This document shows positions 46,284-57,009 of a DNA stretch of 64,000 bases, one piece after another (the stretch's first letter is position 1; each line of letters opens with the position of its first letter). The DNA is taken from positions 1-64,000 of the forward strand of contig JADDOH010002114.1 in assembly GCA_016648135.1 (NCBI GenBank), in the 5' to 3' direction. This stretch comes from Agrypnia vestita (Eukaryota > Arthropoda > Insecta > Trichoptera > Phryganeidae). The position numbers were made by a program, and so were the translations under genes. The notes under the pieces were generated by a model that was not told the origin of the DNA, ran no database searches, and saw only the letters and a list, made by a program, of their open reading frames with translations.

Positions 46284-46601
46284 TATTTTTTACTTCCTTT
46301 CTTTTAACTCGTGGCGTATGCTTGTCTGCTTGTCTGACGAAAAAACTTTGGATCGATTTTTAACCCTTTTCCCGTGATCTAATCGAGCTGAAACATTGCA
46401 AGTAGACTCGTGGCGACGATCAAGAATATCTATCAAATTTTCGCTAAAAAAAAAAAAATTAAGGCAAAATTTTGGAGTTTTCAAATTTTCAATGGTTTTT
46501 TCAGTAAGATGTATGGAGATTCCGACGCATATGGTAGACACTAAACCCGAAAATGAGAAAGGGAGTATTGTAAAAACTTGGTTTTTATGGGTTACTTTTT
46601 T
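46284..46601 (-). repeat. Repeat family G, copy 4, tandem to copy 3
   Basis: About 318 bp in the same orientation and immediately adjoining copy 3: TTTTACTTCCTTTCTTTTAA to TTTTTATGGGTTACTTTTT. Confidence 0.75.
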
Positions 46602-47267
46602 GTTATTTTTATTCTATCAAAGTGATTTTTTATGTCAATAATATTTTATATTGTATAATATATGTATCATATTTTCAATGTGTATGGCTTTGTACTGTAA
46701 ATGCATGTATATGCAAATAAAGGGTGATGGCGACAATGTTCTACTAATTTCCAGTTATTTTTTTTGCCAGCGTTACTATCTAGTCCTCGTACTTTCCCAC
46801 AGCTCATTTAGAGTTAATACGTACAATTTATTTATCATTATTTTTCACCAAAAAATTAAAAATATATTTTTACAATCGTTAACCCGCATTGAAGACACCA
46901 AAATTATGCAGCACTTAAATAAATTAATTATTAGAGTACACATTATTATGTGTTCCCGTAATGTGTGTGTACCGGTTTCTCAACCTCGCGTTGGAAACAT
47001 TTTCAATACAAACGCAATAATAGAAATTCCATCGCTTTAATTATAAGTTTAAATATGTGTAGGTCTGCTGGCCGCGCGCATTGTAGCTCGTCCACACAGT
47101 GCGGCGCAACAATGGCGACCGAAAATAAATTTCAAGAGCCTTCCACCATCTCACACCATCACGGTCCACCGACACTTCTCAAACTTTTCACGTTTAATCA
47201 CCGCAGAAAAACAAATATGTGAAAAAAATAATTAAATATCGTATTAAAGCTTTGACTTGACGGAATT
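46602..47267. other. Complex island at 46860-47220
   Basis: TAACCCGCATTGAAGACACC, TCTGCTGGCCGCGCGCATTG and neighbouring sequence is balanced and non-repetitive. The 129-codon frame at 46651 is I/C/F/N rich and probably chance. Possible conserved non-coding element. Confidence 0.3.
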
Positions 47268-47660
47268 TACATGATATATGGCGTGCAAAAGCAGATGCAT
47301 CCAAAAAAAAAATAATGTTTTCAATGCATTCACCGAGGATAACTAATTTGAAATGTACTGAATTCTTCATTTTATGGCTCTCGTAGCCCAGTGGGCATGA
47401 CATTCTAACACCGAGGGTTTCGGGTTCGATTCCTCGTGAGGTCACAATTAATCTATGTGATTTACTCAAGTCTGGATGTTTTGTGATGTGTTTCGCTTTT
47501 GTAATTGGGCCTCATAGCCTTTTGAATTAAAAAAAAAAAATGTTTCCTGTAAAATTTCTAATTCAGTACATTATAAATTAGTAAACCTCGATGATCGCAA
47601 TTATTATTTTTTTAATATTGCCATCTTGACTTTTATACTCCACATATGATAAAGATATAT
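47268..47660. mobile_element. Palindromic MITE, copy 2, split by a SINE
   Basis: Left part to about 47370 (GCATTCACCGAGGATAACTA) and right part from about 47541 (ATAAATTAGTAAACCTCGAT, CTTTTATACTCCACATATG) match 38101-38335. SINE-B sits between. Confidence 0.75.
47366..47540 (+). repeat. SINE-B, tRNA-derived, copy 2
   Basis: CTCGTAGCCCAGTGGGCATG (box A side). A perfect B box GGTTCGATTCC lies at 47423-47433, then ACAATTAATCTATGTGATTT and a 12-base A tail. It is nested in the MITE, so it is the younger insertion. Confidence 0.85.
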
Positions 47661-47871
47661 GTTACATAGAAAGACATTCCACTGTAATATATTAAATGGA
47701 TTCACTGATTTTATTGATAATTAGCCGTATATCCGTGAAAAATCACGGAACATAATTTAAATATTATTTATTTATTTATATACAATAAAAAGCGTGTCAA
47801 ACGTAGGAGGCGTAAATTAATGGTTCGCGTCTTAGATAAACCCTGCTCTTACAATGTGCGTATCTTTGATA

Positions 47872-48010
47872 GTCCGTGGAGAAGCGGTGGTGGCTATGTG
47901 AATTAGTTGCCGCTTTGTCGACTGCGCGTCTAAGGTTCGAGTTTTTCTCCGTGCCATTTATTTTTTAGCCGCGAATTCCAGGAATTCACTTAATTCAGTA
48001 ATTGGGATCT
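47872..48010 (+). repeat. SINE-E-like fragment, copy 3
   Basis: GCGGTGGTGGCTATGTGAAT, a B-box-like TAAGGTTCGAGTTTTTCTCC and GCGAATTCCAGGAATTCAC, in the order of 34905-35065 but diverged. Confidence 0.45.
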
Positions 48011-48376
48011 TAAAAAAATGAACATGTTAAAAAAATATCTATTGAGCTTAAAAGGTAATTATTGTCAATGGGATGAGAGTGGATTTCCTATTATTGTTGT
48101 TATAAGTTGAGTTATAAGTGTTATCTATCTATAAATAGTGTTAAAATAAGTATGAAGTGTTATAAGTATATGTGTTATAAGTATAAATATTGGTATTATA
48201 AGTTGGAGTAAGAGAAAAGAGGTAGCTTTTTCTGTTTTAATTATTTTGTTAATAATACCTGTCTTTAAGACTCATCAAGATAAGTACTAAATATTTAAAT
48301 ACTGTACATAAGTCATTCTGCTCTCCAAATAAAATACAATAAATAAAAAAATTAATTATTTATTTTCGTTTTTTTC

Positions 48377-48799
48377 CTACGGGTTGGTTTTTGTTATAGC
48401 CGACTTTACTTTTCTCACTTTTGTGGAGCTGATTACATAAGTTATGAATGAATGAAAAAATACAGATTTACTTGAACAATAATATTCTTTAAGTGACTTA
48501 AATAATATTCTTAAGATGTCCCTTAAGATCCATGCGACTGCTGCTTTGGGAAGCCCAGCTTCATCCGAAGAGCTCCAAGTTACATGGCGCAACTCTTGTT
48601 TGATATAATTTAAGATCTCCCTCTTGCAGACGAGCAAAGATTTTAATTTGAAAAGAAAAATACAAATGGAAGACATGTCGGATGTAAGGGTCCAAACGTA
48701 AATAATTTTTGCAGGCATGTTTGAGTCACATTTGATGAACCGTCCATGTTCCTTAATTAAATACAATGTTATTATGGAATTTATTGTCAACGATGGCAA
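48377..48799 (-). other. 140-codon open frame, unassigned
   Basis: One of the longest ATG-started frames in the window. Segments such as KQELRHVTWSSSDEAGLPKA and KVRKVKSAITKTNP are mixed in composition, while other parts are I/L/F rich. No signal peptide, domain or paralogue in the window is evident. It could be a small gene, an exon or chance; no splice or promoter support. Confidence 0.2.
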
Positions 48800-48967
48800 T
48801 TAAAAGAATGATAATTATTCACAAGTATTTTATTTAAGGCATTTAAAATATATATTAATATTATAGGTTGGCCGCCTGGGTGGGTAATGGTCGCTAGACC
48901 GTTTCGGATATTTTTTATTATTTTTTAATATAGGTTACCCCATCAGTGCGAAACTCTAAAATTTTTG

Positions 48968-49116
48968 TTTTATACCAAATTAATTAATCAATTAGAAAGA
49001 CATGCAGAAAAATCAAATCCACGAAAAAAAATTTAGCTGCTACCGAGATTCGAACCACGGATCGATCTCTTCCTATCCGGGGCAAGTGCGTTATCCAATT
49101 ACACTATAGCGGCCTT
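48968..49116 (-). repeat. SINE-C, tRNA-derived, copy 1
   Basis: Minus strand from 49116: GCCGCTATAGTGTAATTGGA (acceptor and box A), B box GTGGTTCGAATCTCGG, TAGCAGC closing the acceptor with one mismatch. A tail TTTTTCTGCATGTCTTTCTA and ATTGATTAATTAATTTGG follows. The anticodon arm does not fold cleanly, so it is not a working tRNA. Confidence 0.75.
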
Positions 49117-49404
49117 GTGAATATATCGACCTTCTCTGTAAGTCTCATTTATCAACAATTATTATCCATTTTTATAGCAATTCACTTCTTCTGGTACGGT
49201 AGGCATAAATTACTTTGTGTTACTGCCACTAAAAGACTCCATAATTAACCGTTTAATTTATTTTTGATTTTTGGGCACATTTGATACAACACTTGCCTCA
49301 TTTTAAGAAAATTAAAAAATACAACACACATATATTATATTCAAAAACACATTCTTATTGTGAACTTGCAATTTTCTCAGAACAATTTCTGTGAAATTTA
49401 AAAT

Positions 49405-49460
49405 CAAATTTATTAATCAATTAGAAAGACATGCAGAAAAATCAAAACCATGAAAAAATT
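49405..49460 (-). repeat. SINE-C tail fragment
   Basis: TTAATCAATTAGAAAGACAT then GCAGAAAAATCAAAAC on the + strand equals the reverse of the SINE-C tail. Confidence 0.6.
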
Positions 49461-51235
49461 TTTTTTCTTTAATTTGAATGTGTTCTTGAATATAGTTTTG
49501 TTTTATTATTTATTATCTGCTACCATCTTGGATCTTAACTCAATTTTCTTCACAGTTACAGGCAAAAACGGGGTTTTGTAGAGGTTTTGAAAAAATCATT
49601 CTCCTCCCACAAAAGATGAATAGGGTTGTAGAAAATATATGAAAATGATACAAGATATTATATAAAGAATGACCTAAAAATATGCTAAATTCGGGAAAAT
49701 AATCCATGATTTTGATGGCTTTTTCGATGACTGGGGGTTAAAACAATAAGATGCAATTTTTCGTGTTATTATTATGGCTCTAAAGAATTAAAGTCTGGGT
49801 TAGGACCTGGTCCTGCTTTTTTCACAAAAAAAATAATTTAATTTTTGTTGTTTTTAAGGTCGAATATCTCAATTGGGGAACCAAATAAATATTTTGATTT
49901 TTTCCCGGTGATATAAAAACTTTTACCTAACTGAACCTGTAAGTTTCATTAGGTTGTTCAAAGTTTTTAAAAGTTACAGTTACTATAATACGTATTAACT
50001 AAAAATGCATGAAGTTTCATGCTATCATTCTGCAAAAAAAAAAATTGTGTTATTTTGTTCAGGAAATCAAACTAATAAAAATTAAGGCAATTAGCTACAT
50101 GATTCCTTTACATTATCACGGACTGGTGAAATTGATAAAGATTAAAAAAGTAAGAGATGAGTGAATTAAAAAGAAGTGGAACATTTGATAGTTAAATATT
50201 ACTCGAGTGGTCGGAGGGATCATTGGATGGGGATGGAGTAAAATGTGCGAGGCAATAATAATAAGAAAAACATTAGTGGAATTGTGTGTCGAAGTGCAAG
50301 GAGGATCTAAATAAAAATGACTTCTATTTTGGGTTATGTGTTGCAGTATGGAAGACCAAAATTTATATTTTGTCATTTTCATTTCTCATTTCACTCATTC
50401 AAAAACAGAAACAGTCAGAAACCTCAAATTTACTCTTAGAATCTTGAAAAATGACGAGTGATTTTCACTCATTAAGTTAGTCACATCAAATTATAAATTT
50501 CGTAGCCCATTAATTATAAGGCACGCATCTAATATTATGTCCGCATGTATTTTGGAAATATTCTTATAACTGCCTTCCTTTTGCATTGGGGCACAGTCGT
50601 GAGGCTGTGTATGATTGTGAAGGTTTCCGCCGTCAAAAGTGATGTGGGAAATATCGAAATCACTTTTGTTTCTACATATTTTAATAACGTGAAATAATTG
50701 AAAACGTGATACTCATGATGTTTGTTTTTAGAGGAGAAACGTTACTTATTTATTTTATTTATATGAATTTGCTCTACGATCATCATCTTCATCACTGTGA
50801 TTATCATTGACTTCATCATCATCATAATCAATATCATCATCATTGATTCAACGTTGAGAAGCATTGATTATGACTTTCTTTGATCCTTTTGCTCTCTCGA
50901 CAAATTGGAGATCAGAAGAATAGTGAAGTATCTTGCTTTTTTTCATAAATTAATGAACGGAATTATTGCCTGTCTTTATCTATTGGCGTTCCATCTACTT
51001 GCGTGTTTCATTCCGCAAATCTAGAAGTTATGTAGATTTTGCTTTGGAAACTGTGGTCGTTAACAACTTTTTCAATTCTTCACTGCAAAGGCTTCCTAGA
51101 CTAGGGAACGGATTTAAACAGTTTTTCCACTAATTTAATTTAATTCAAGTATATTTTTTAAAATATTTGTCTGTTGAGACTAATAAAGCTAGTGTTTAAT
51201 ATCCGGCTGGAGAGTCGTTTGTAGAAAGGTTTACT
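49461..51235. other. AT-rich intergenic DNA with ATC-rich repeat
   Basis: An imperfect (ATC)n lies at 50778-50848. The 49560-50030 stretch has the even composition of an old transposon but nothing identifiable. Confidence 0.4.
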
Positions 51236-51341
51236 TATTATCTTCTCGCAAACTACTAACATCTCGGTAGCAACCAAATATTTTTTCGTGAATTTTATTT
51301 TTCTGTATGTCTTTCTAATTGATTAATTAATTTGATTTTAC
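51236..51341 (+). repeat. SINE-C 3' fragment, copy 2
   Basis: ATCTCGGTAGCAACCAAATA then TTCTGTATGTCTTTCTAATT and GATTAATTAATTTGATTTTA, matching the minus strand of 49050-48968. Confidence 0.65.
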
Positions 51342-52244
51342 TAACATCTCGCTTCTTTTTGTGTGCCGGCATTCAAGGTCTCTGTGTGAAATGTTTGATC
51401 AGGTATATGAAGTATTTTTATGTCTATATTGCATGCATTATACTAAAAATACCTATTTTATCCTTATTTCCTGAATACTTATATTACTTGCTATATATTT
51501 TTATTTATAATGATATGTACTTCTACTTTCTTATATTTGCTATATACGTTTGCCCCGGTCCAAAATAGTGGACTTTCGGGGAGTTCGAGCAACTTATTAA
51601 ACATTTATTTATTACGTTAACATAAACTGATCTGAACTGGACTGAAAATAATGTAATTACGGCAAATTCTTGGTAAAACGTTCATGCGCCATGCGGCCGG
51701 TCGTTTGTTCCGGGGCAATCCTGACTGTGTTTATTTAAAATGAGGGGCAAATGAGTGGCTATTCACCTACATATATTTTACTTGTTATGCTTTATTAGAG
51801 CTTATGTTGTTGCAAGATCGATTGTATTTCCTTTATTTTTTGTAGAAGTCCTAAATGGCGTTAATAATAAATAAATTAATTAAATAAACTATCATCTTCA
51901 TCATGTTCATCACTGTAGATGACTGCTGAATGAAGTCTTTTCCACAAATCTGCAACAACCTTATGTCTCCCGCTAACTGTGTTGTCTGGAACAGCGCAGA
52001 GAAAAACTATTTTGGTACAAAATATCACAAAATTTTCTATATAGCATTGATGCATGAATAAATTATATTTTATTATATATGTTATCCTTTCTGCCAACCA
52101 ATGTGGATGAATTGCACGCTGGGTAGACAAGTAGTGTTAAAAGAGAATGTTAACACGAAACTAGATGTAGGTACCTATGTAAACGTTCTGTGCTAAGTAT
52201 GCGCGCAAGCGGCAACGTCGGAGTCTGTTATTTTGTAAAATAAT
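51342..52244. other. Intergenic DNA
   Basis: A small GC patch at 51690-51720 (ATGCGGCCGGTCGTTTG). Nothing recognised. Confidence 0.45.
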
Positions 52245-52475
52245 ATCAATAGAGCGAGTGTTGAAGGCATCAGAAACAGAGAACGTGTGAAAGATCTGGC
52301 ACAATCAGATAGAACATATATTGGAGGATGGCCCTGTTACAAATTTCATCAAACATAGAGCGTGCATGAGAAGATGTATGAATTAAACCGAAGCAAAGTG
52401 ATAAGTCAAGATCAAGTCAAGAAGAACGTGGCGTTCTATCCTCTCTGTCTATGATTGTTAGAGAGTTGAAAATCT
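52245..52475 (+). mobile_element. LINE-A 3' fragment
   Basis: GAGCGAGTGTTGAAGGCATC, ATTGGAGGATGGCCCTGTTA, GAGCGTGCATGAGAAGATGT and GGCGTTCTATCCTCTCTGTC in family order; the tail is worn to GATTGTTAGAGAG. Confidence 0.8.
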
Positions 52476-52535
52476 TTTTCTTTAGAAAGTCAGCATCTTA
52501 ATGGTGTTCTTACTGTTCTCCCATCATAATGTTTT

Positions 52536-53040
52536 CTACATATAATACGTATTGTGTTGATGGTGGGATATCTGCATGAATATGCTGATATTCTTGCAGA
52601 TACCCCACCATAATTTGAAAAGTCACTCCTACACAACATCCATTTTCTTGACAATAACCTGAACCTGTTTTATACATATAATACGTATTGTGCTGACATT
52701 GATGCTGATATTTTTGGAGATACCTCACCATCATTTAAAAAATCACTCCAACACACCATCCATTTTCTTGAAAGTAATCTGAACCTGTTTTTTTTAAATT
52801 TAATTTTAATTTATATAATTTATATAAAATAACTTTGTAAACACCACGTTTTTATTGAAAAAAATTCAACATATTTCGAAGGCAATGGCTTCTTCGTCAG
52901 GATAACAAAAATAAAATTTAAAAATCGAAGTATAGATCAAAATATTAAAAAGTTATATATTCTTGCAGATACCTCACCATCATTTGAAAAGTCACTCCTA
53001 CATAACATCCATTTTCTTGACAATAACCTGAAACTGTTTT
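52536..53040. repeat. 136-bp tandem repeat, split by an insertion
   Basis: Copy 1 starts near 52537 and copy 2 at 52673 (ACATATAATACGTATTGTG in both). A partial third copy resumes at 52959-53040 (ATTCTTGCAGATACCTCACC, TCCATTTTCTTGACAATAAC). 52795-52958 is foreign. Confidence 0.75.
52795..52958 (-). mobile_element. Penelope-like 3' fragment with hammerhead-like core
   Basis: Minus strand: CTGACGA (52900-52894), an A, GAAG-loop-CTTC stem, GAAAT (52877-52873), then ATATGTTGAA and CGTGGTGTTTACAAAGTTA. It aligns with the fragment at 30300-30480 on both sides of the core. The core has the Penelope/hammerhead box order but an extra purine after box 1. Confidence 0.35.
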
Positions 53041-53307
53041 GTTGTCATACATATGCATATTGCTAGGGCGAGTCGAAGATACTTGTAATAATTGGGATAG
53101 TGGGCTGAGTTTTAAATAATAATATAGGTATTGTTTTTTATGTATTTTTTACCCAGAATTCTGTTAGTGTCATTAAAAAATAAAATTTATGTATACAAAT
53201 TCGTAAATAGGGAATGTTTTATTTCGATTAATTTCACATAAATTCTAGTTTAAAATTGCTTATTAATTTTAGTTAAACAACTTTGTATTAACCACTTAAC
53301 TAGTAAT

Positions 53308-53351
53308 TCTAAGTCTACCGGTTTCGATACCACTGTATCCTCATCAGGACA
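53308..53351 (-). ncRNA. Hammerhead-ribozyme-like motif, left arm
   Basis: Minus strand: CTGATGA (53347-53341), one extra G, stem II GATAC-AGTG-GTATC (perfect 5 bp), GAAA, ACCGGT (self-complementary short stem III), A as cleavage position. GAC then pairs with GTC just before box 1 (stem I). Cleavage is not demonstrated. Confidence 0.4.
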
Positions 53352-53602
53352 GACACAAACTAACTATCCATTACCTATTCTAGCAAACAAATCAGTTTTT
53401 GAACAGGGGCGTGGCTACAGTTATGGTGGAGATTGAGAAGTGGACGCCGAAATGGGTAATATGTCAAGTAACGGGCTATTCATTCACTTGATATATTCCC
53501 CATTTCGGCGTCCACTTCTCAATTACCCCCACCAATGTAGCCACGCCATGTTCAAAAATTGATTTGTTTGCTCGAATAGGTAATGCATAGTTAGTTTGAG
53601 TC

Positions 53603-53642
53603 CGTCCTGATGAAGATTCAGTGGTATCGAAACCGGTAGACG
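53603..53642 (+). ncRNA. Hammerhead-ribozyme-like motif, right arm
   Basis: CTGATGA (53607-53613), an extra A, stem II GATTC-AGTG-GTATC (one mismatch), GAAA, ACCGGT, A (53638). GACG then pairs with CGTC (53603-53606) as stem I. The very short stem III suggests, if real, a dimeric hammerhead as known in Penelope-like elements and retrozymes. Confidence 0.4.
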
Positions 53643-53859
53643 TAGAGTTACTAATTAAGTGGTTTAATTAAAATTAACAATTATGTCCAACCACAAAGTT
53701 AACGCTATAAACATCGAAAATATAAAATAGCTTATTTCAATGTGACTGCATGCCGCTGCAGGTGTATAACATAATAATTGTATATATCAATATAATTGTG
53801 TAATAAATAACATTAAAAACGAAGTAATTTTATTAGATAAATGTGACTTTTGCAAATTC

Positions 53860-54220
53860 TACCGGTACACGGTACACCAGTACTGGATTCCGCGTTGCCT
53901 TAATACCGGTATTGAAGGATGTGTTCCGGTATTGGAGCCCCTGACGGAGACATTCAATAAGTATTTAGTCTCGCTCTGGTAGAGTCGTTTCCCACAAGCG
54001 TGGCACGAATAAAACAAATTTAAATAAATGACGAAAATAATATTATTACATAATCCGGCGTGAAGTGCGCGCCGCGCGACATCTGCGGAGCGTGCGACTC
54101 CCGTGACGCGCACTAATTATTCCAAAACGATTTTTCCACGTTCGGTCCGTCATTACCGAGAGGTCGCCTTTGTCGCGTCGATTGGTCATACGTCAAATCG
54201 AACGAGCCACGCCACTGATT
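53860..54220. other. GC-richer complex stretch
   Basis: Contains repeated CCGGTA motifs (ACCGGTACACGGTACACC, TACCGGTATTGAAGG) and GTGCGCGCCGCGCGAC. It could be a decayed element or a regulatory island. Confidence 0.25.
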
Positions 54221-54439
54221 TCAAGGTAATTTTTTTATGCGAATGACACAACATTTTTGAAAATTATATCAAAGTTTGAAGACAGCAGTATCATTCAACA
54301 AAACGCGAGTTTTAAATTATTAGGTGTATTATAGTGAAATATAAAAAAATAATAATGATATTTTTTCAGAAGACATCATTATATTTGTGATGCATTCATA
54401 GCCGCATTATATAATATTTATTTATTTACAAGACCTTAA

Positions 54440-54691
54440 GGCTTTTACATTGAAGAATTATTAATTTACAAAAATAACAGTGCAAGGCTGGCAAACGCAA
54501 TTAATTTCGAGGTACCTAAAATGAAAACGTCTTTTGGACAAAGACAATTTAATTTCACTGCCCCGCTTGTTTTCAACAAGTTACCAAATGAAACTAAAGA
54601 AATTACAATACACAAACCTTTAAAACACCCCATTACTAATTTTATAAAAATATCAGGTAGAAGGTATACTGAAGAACTGATCCGCTCTTGA
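54440..54691 (+). mobile_element. LINE polyprotein C-terminus
   Basis: A non-ATG frame from 54440 reads NNSARLANAINFEVPKMKTS, FGQRQFNFTAPLVFNKLPNE, ending GRRYTEELIRS and a stop at 54689. The order (R-x-x-N, V-P-x-x-x-T-x-x-G-Q-x-x-F-x-x-x-x-P-x-x-F-N-x-L-P) is the usual end of jockey/CR1-type LINE ORF2 proteins. No frameshift lies in the surviving 83 codons. It is followed by a 3' UTR with a stem-loop (54904-54944). Confidence 0.75.
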
Positions 54692-54903
54692 CCTCTGAAT
54701 TGGCAAAAACTGCTTTATATAATTTTGAGTATTTTTGTAACTACTTAAATTTTTATCTTAATTTTATATGTATATTTACTTTTATTTTAGATTTATGTAT
54801 TCTTATGATTGTATATATTACTAAATTTTATTCTACTTTCATTTTTACATTTATACTTCTTTACTATTGTTATTTGTTACTATTACATAAATATCAAATT
54901 AGG

Positions 54904-54944
54904 ATAACTGCCACAGAACAGGTTTTACCTAGTGTGGCAGTTAT
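54904..54944 (+). other. LINE 3' UTR stem-loop
   Basis: ATAACTGCCACA pairs exactly with TGTGGCAGTTAT (12 bp) around a 17-nt loop, shortly before A-rich sequence. It may be the signal the reverse transcriptase recognises. Confidence 0.6.
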
Positions 54945-55129
54945 TAGTAATTTGTATTAACAAATGTAAAATAAACAATAAAAATAACAAACTTACTAAA
55001 TAAAAATTTATATTAGAATAAGATAAAGTACAGTGCAAGAATGAAAATAATTAGGTACATTATACAAAACTTGAGAGAAAATAAATAAAATTGTATCAGA
55101 CAAGGCAAATAAAATAAAATGTCAAACAA

Positions 55130-55726
55130 TGTTGTCACGGGTCGTGGCAGCAGGGTCAAATGAAAACACCGAAAATTAGTTATCAATTTATTAATTAGTG
55201 ATTAATTAGTTATAGAAAGGACTAAATCACCTAACACGAATAACTTAACGCTATTCACACTTACAAAATCACACTATTTCGCAATTTCACAAAAATCACA
55301 TGAACACTCTATTACCGCCGGGAGCACTTTATTCATCGCTAGAACATTCCTGCCAATTCACGCACGTATTAGTCGCATTTATTTATTTTGCCAATTAGGT
55401 AAGAACTCGCTCAATTATTTCACTCAATATCTGTAGCTCCGAAATTCCACGACTGCGAACCCCGGCCGTCATCCCGCGCTTTCTTCGCACCGATAGAAAT
55501 GTCAAAATATAATCACGCGTCGGGGCCTAGACCCGCTATTTATACCCAAACGCCGGTTTTTCTAACTTCCTAGATTATTCTAGTATTTAGGAAAAGGTTG
55601 AGAAAAGGTTGGCTAGAGTGCTAAACGCCGTTCTCGATCCTTCTATAGTGTTGTTCCAAAGTGACATACATATAACAAGGGAATTGGACAGTGCGCAATT
55701 CTTTCTGCTTACCATTTCGTGACACA
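55130..55726 (-). mobile_element. Solo LTR 1, gypsy-like
   Basis: The + strand begins TGTCACGGGTCGTGGCAG (55133) and ends CATTTCGTGACA (55724). In its own (minus) direction it starts TGTCACGAAATGG and has a TATA box TATAAATA at 55544-55537. It is homologous to 62230-62972 in order and content (CCGATAGAAAT, TTTCACTCAATATCTGT-like). No internal retrotransposon genes lie nearby. Exact ends and target duplication are unsure. Confidence 0.65.
55558..55580 (-). promoter_or_regulatory. Decayed heat-shock-element series next to LTR TATA
   Basis: Minus strand, 5-bp steps: GAA, ATC, GGA, TTA, AAA. One unit is perfect and four match two of three. It lies about 14 bp upstream of the TATA box. Confidence 0.25.
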
Positions 55727-55934
55727 ATCAATTGGCTGTCACTGATGTTTCGAATAGGTTATAGTCACTTCGGGACCAGAGCTTAGTGTTTCCAAAATCG
55801 ATAAAACATAAAAATATAAAATAATAATAATAATAATTTATCGCAATCAGAGCAAGTGTAACAGTTTTTATCTTGGCTGTACAGAATAAATGATTTTGTC
55901 AGTTATGTCTTTACTAAAAAAATATAGAGTAAAA

Positions 55935-56075
55935 ATAAAATCAGCCGGAGGACTCGAACCCGCGCTTCCAAAGGGAATGTCAAACGCCTCTCTCAGATCA
56001 GCCACAACCGATAAAGTAAGACGTGTCGATATTACCGTATTTATAATAAATATAAAAAAAAATAATAATAATAAA
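55935..56075 (-). repeat. SINE-D, tRNA-derived
   Basis: Minus strand: GGTTGTGGCTGATCTGAGAG (box A side), then GCGCGGGTTCGAGTCCTCCG (perfect B box) and a T/A-rich tail with AGTAAAGACATAACTG. Single copy in the window. Confidence 0.6.
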
Positions 56076-57009
56076 AAAATTAATTAATAAAATAATTCAT
56101 TAATCCTAGCATCTTCGTTCACTGAATAAGCAAGATGGTAATGTGTCATTTGGCTTGAATAAGTGCAGGATTAGATTGTATGTACTCTAAGTGCAGGATA
56201 GTAATATAAGCTCGTCGGCCTGCTGTTTACATAGGTGCGTGGATGGGTAGGTATATTTATCAGACATTCTAATCGACTTGTTTCCCTCATCCGATAGTAT
56301 TGGGATGTTTCTTTACTACGCTGTTTTAGCTAATTACGTAACCGAGGCGGAGATCAGAAATCTTCACAATTATACGGTTGCCGGAGATTTTAAATCCAAA
56401 CGCATGGATTAGCAGAAATGTATCCGTTAAACAATTCTTTATACCCTGAAATATACGAAGCTAATGTCGGAAAATGAGTTTGAAAATTTACCACTCAGAG
56501 TCCCTTAAGCATTTGAAATGTTTTAATTATTATAGTTTTTCGGAATTTTCTAATCATTTAATGGAAAATCATCAGACTAATGTCGAATAGTTTAGAATCG
56601 TTAAAAATACGTAAAGCTTTTAATAGTAGTCAACACAGCAAAAACAACCAACTTATTTAAATCACCAGTCCCATCCTTTCCTTTCCTATGATTTTCGATA
56701 TTCGATGTCATTTTTCTTTACATTTTAAACAAAGTATGTTTTAATATTCATACTGTCAGTTACTAGAATTATTTTTTTATTTAACATTTGAAATTTATGA
56801 ACAAAGGGTAATAATTAACAATTGTATGTTTTTAATTAGTTTTTAATCACCCAGAGGAAGGAAATTATTGTTTTTGAAACCGATTGGAAAAATATTATAC
56901 AAAATATTTACATATTCAACAGTAACATTTTAATTTTGTTGTTATATTTCAAATGTTTTTTTAATAAAATAAATCTTGACGAAAAATAACAAGTGTATCC
57001 GAGTAAATT
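56076..57009. other. Intergenic DNA
   Basis: 56200-56430 is moderately complex (AACCGAGGCGGAGATCAGAA). The rest is AT-rich; nothing recognised. Confidence 0.4.

Larger units (their letters stand above)
53250..53690. mobile_element. Foldback element with about 200-bp arms
   Basis: Left arm about 53255-53472 and right arm about 53487-53690 are imperfect reverse complements (AAGTGGACGCCGAAATGGG versus CCCATTTCGGCGTCCACTT, GTGGCTAC versus GTAGCCAC, and out to the AAGTGGTT ends). The spacer is about 15 nt. Both arms contain a hammerhead-like motif. Confidence 0.8.

Noticed and set aside
46651..47040. 129-codon open frame
   Set aside because: Low-complexity I/C/F/N composition, no domain and AT-rich DNA; long chance frames are expected.
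48968..49116. tRNA gene (perfect B box, paired acceptor)
   Set aside because: The anticodon arm does not fold and the sequence continues into a repeated SINE tail. The same applies to the tRNA-like heads at 29640, 33845, 39125, 47366 and 55935.
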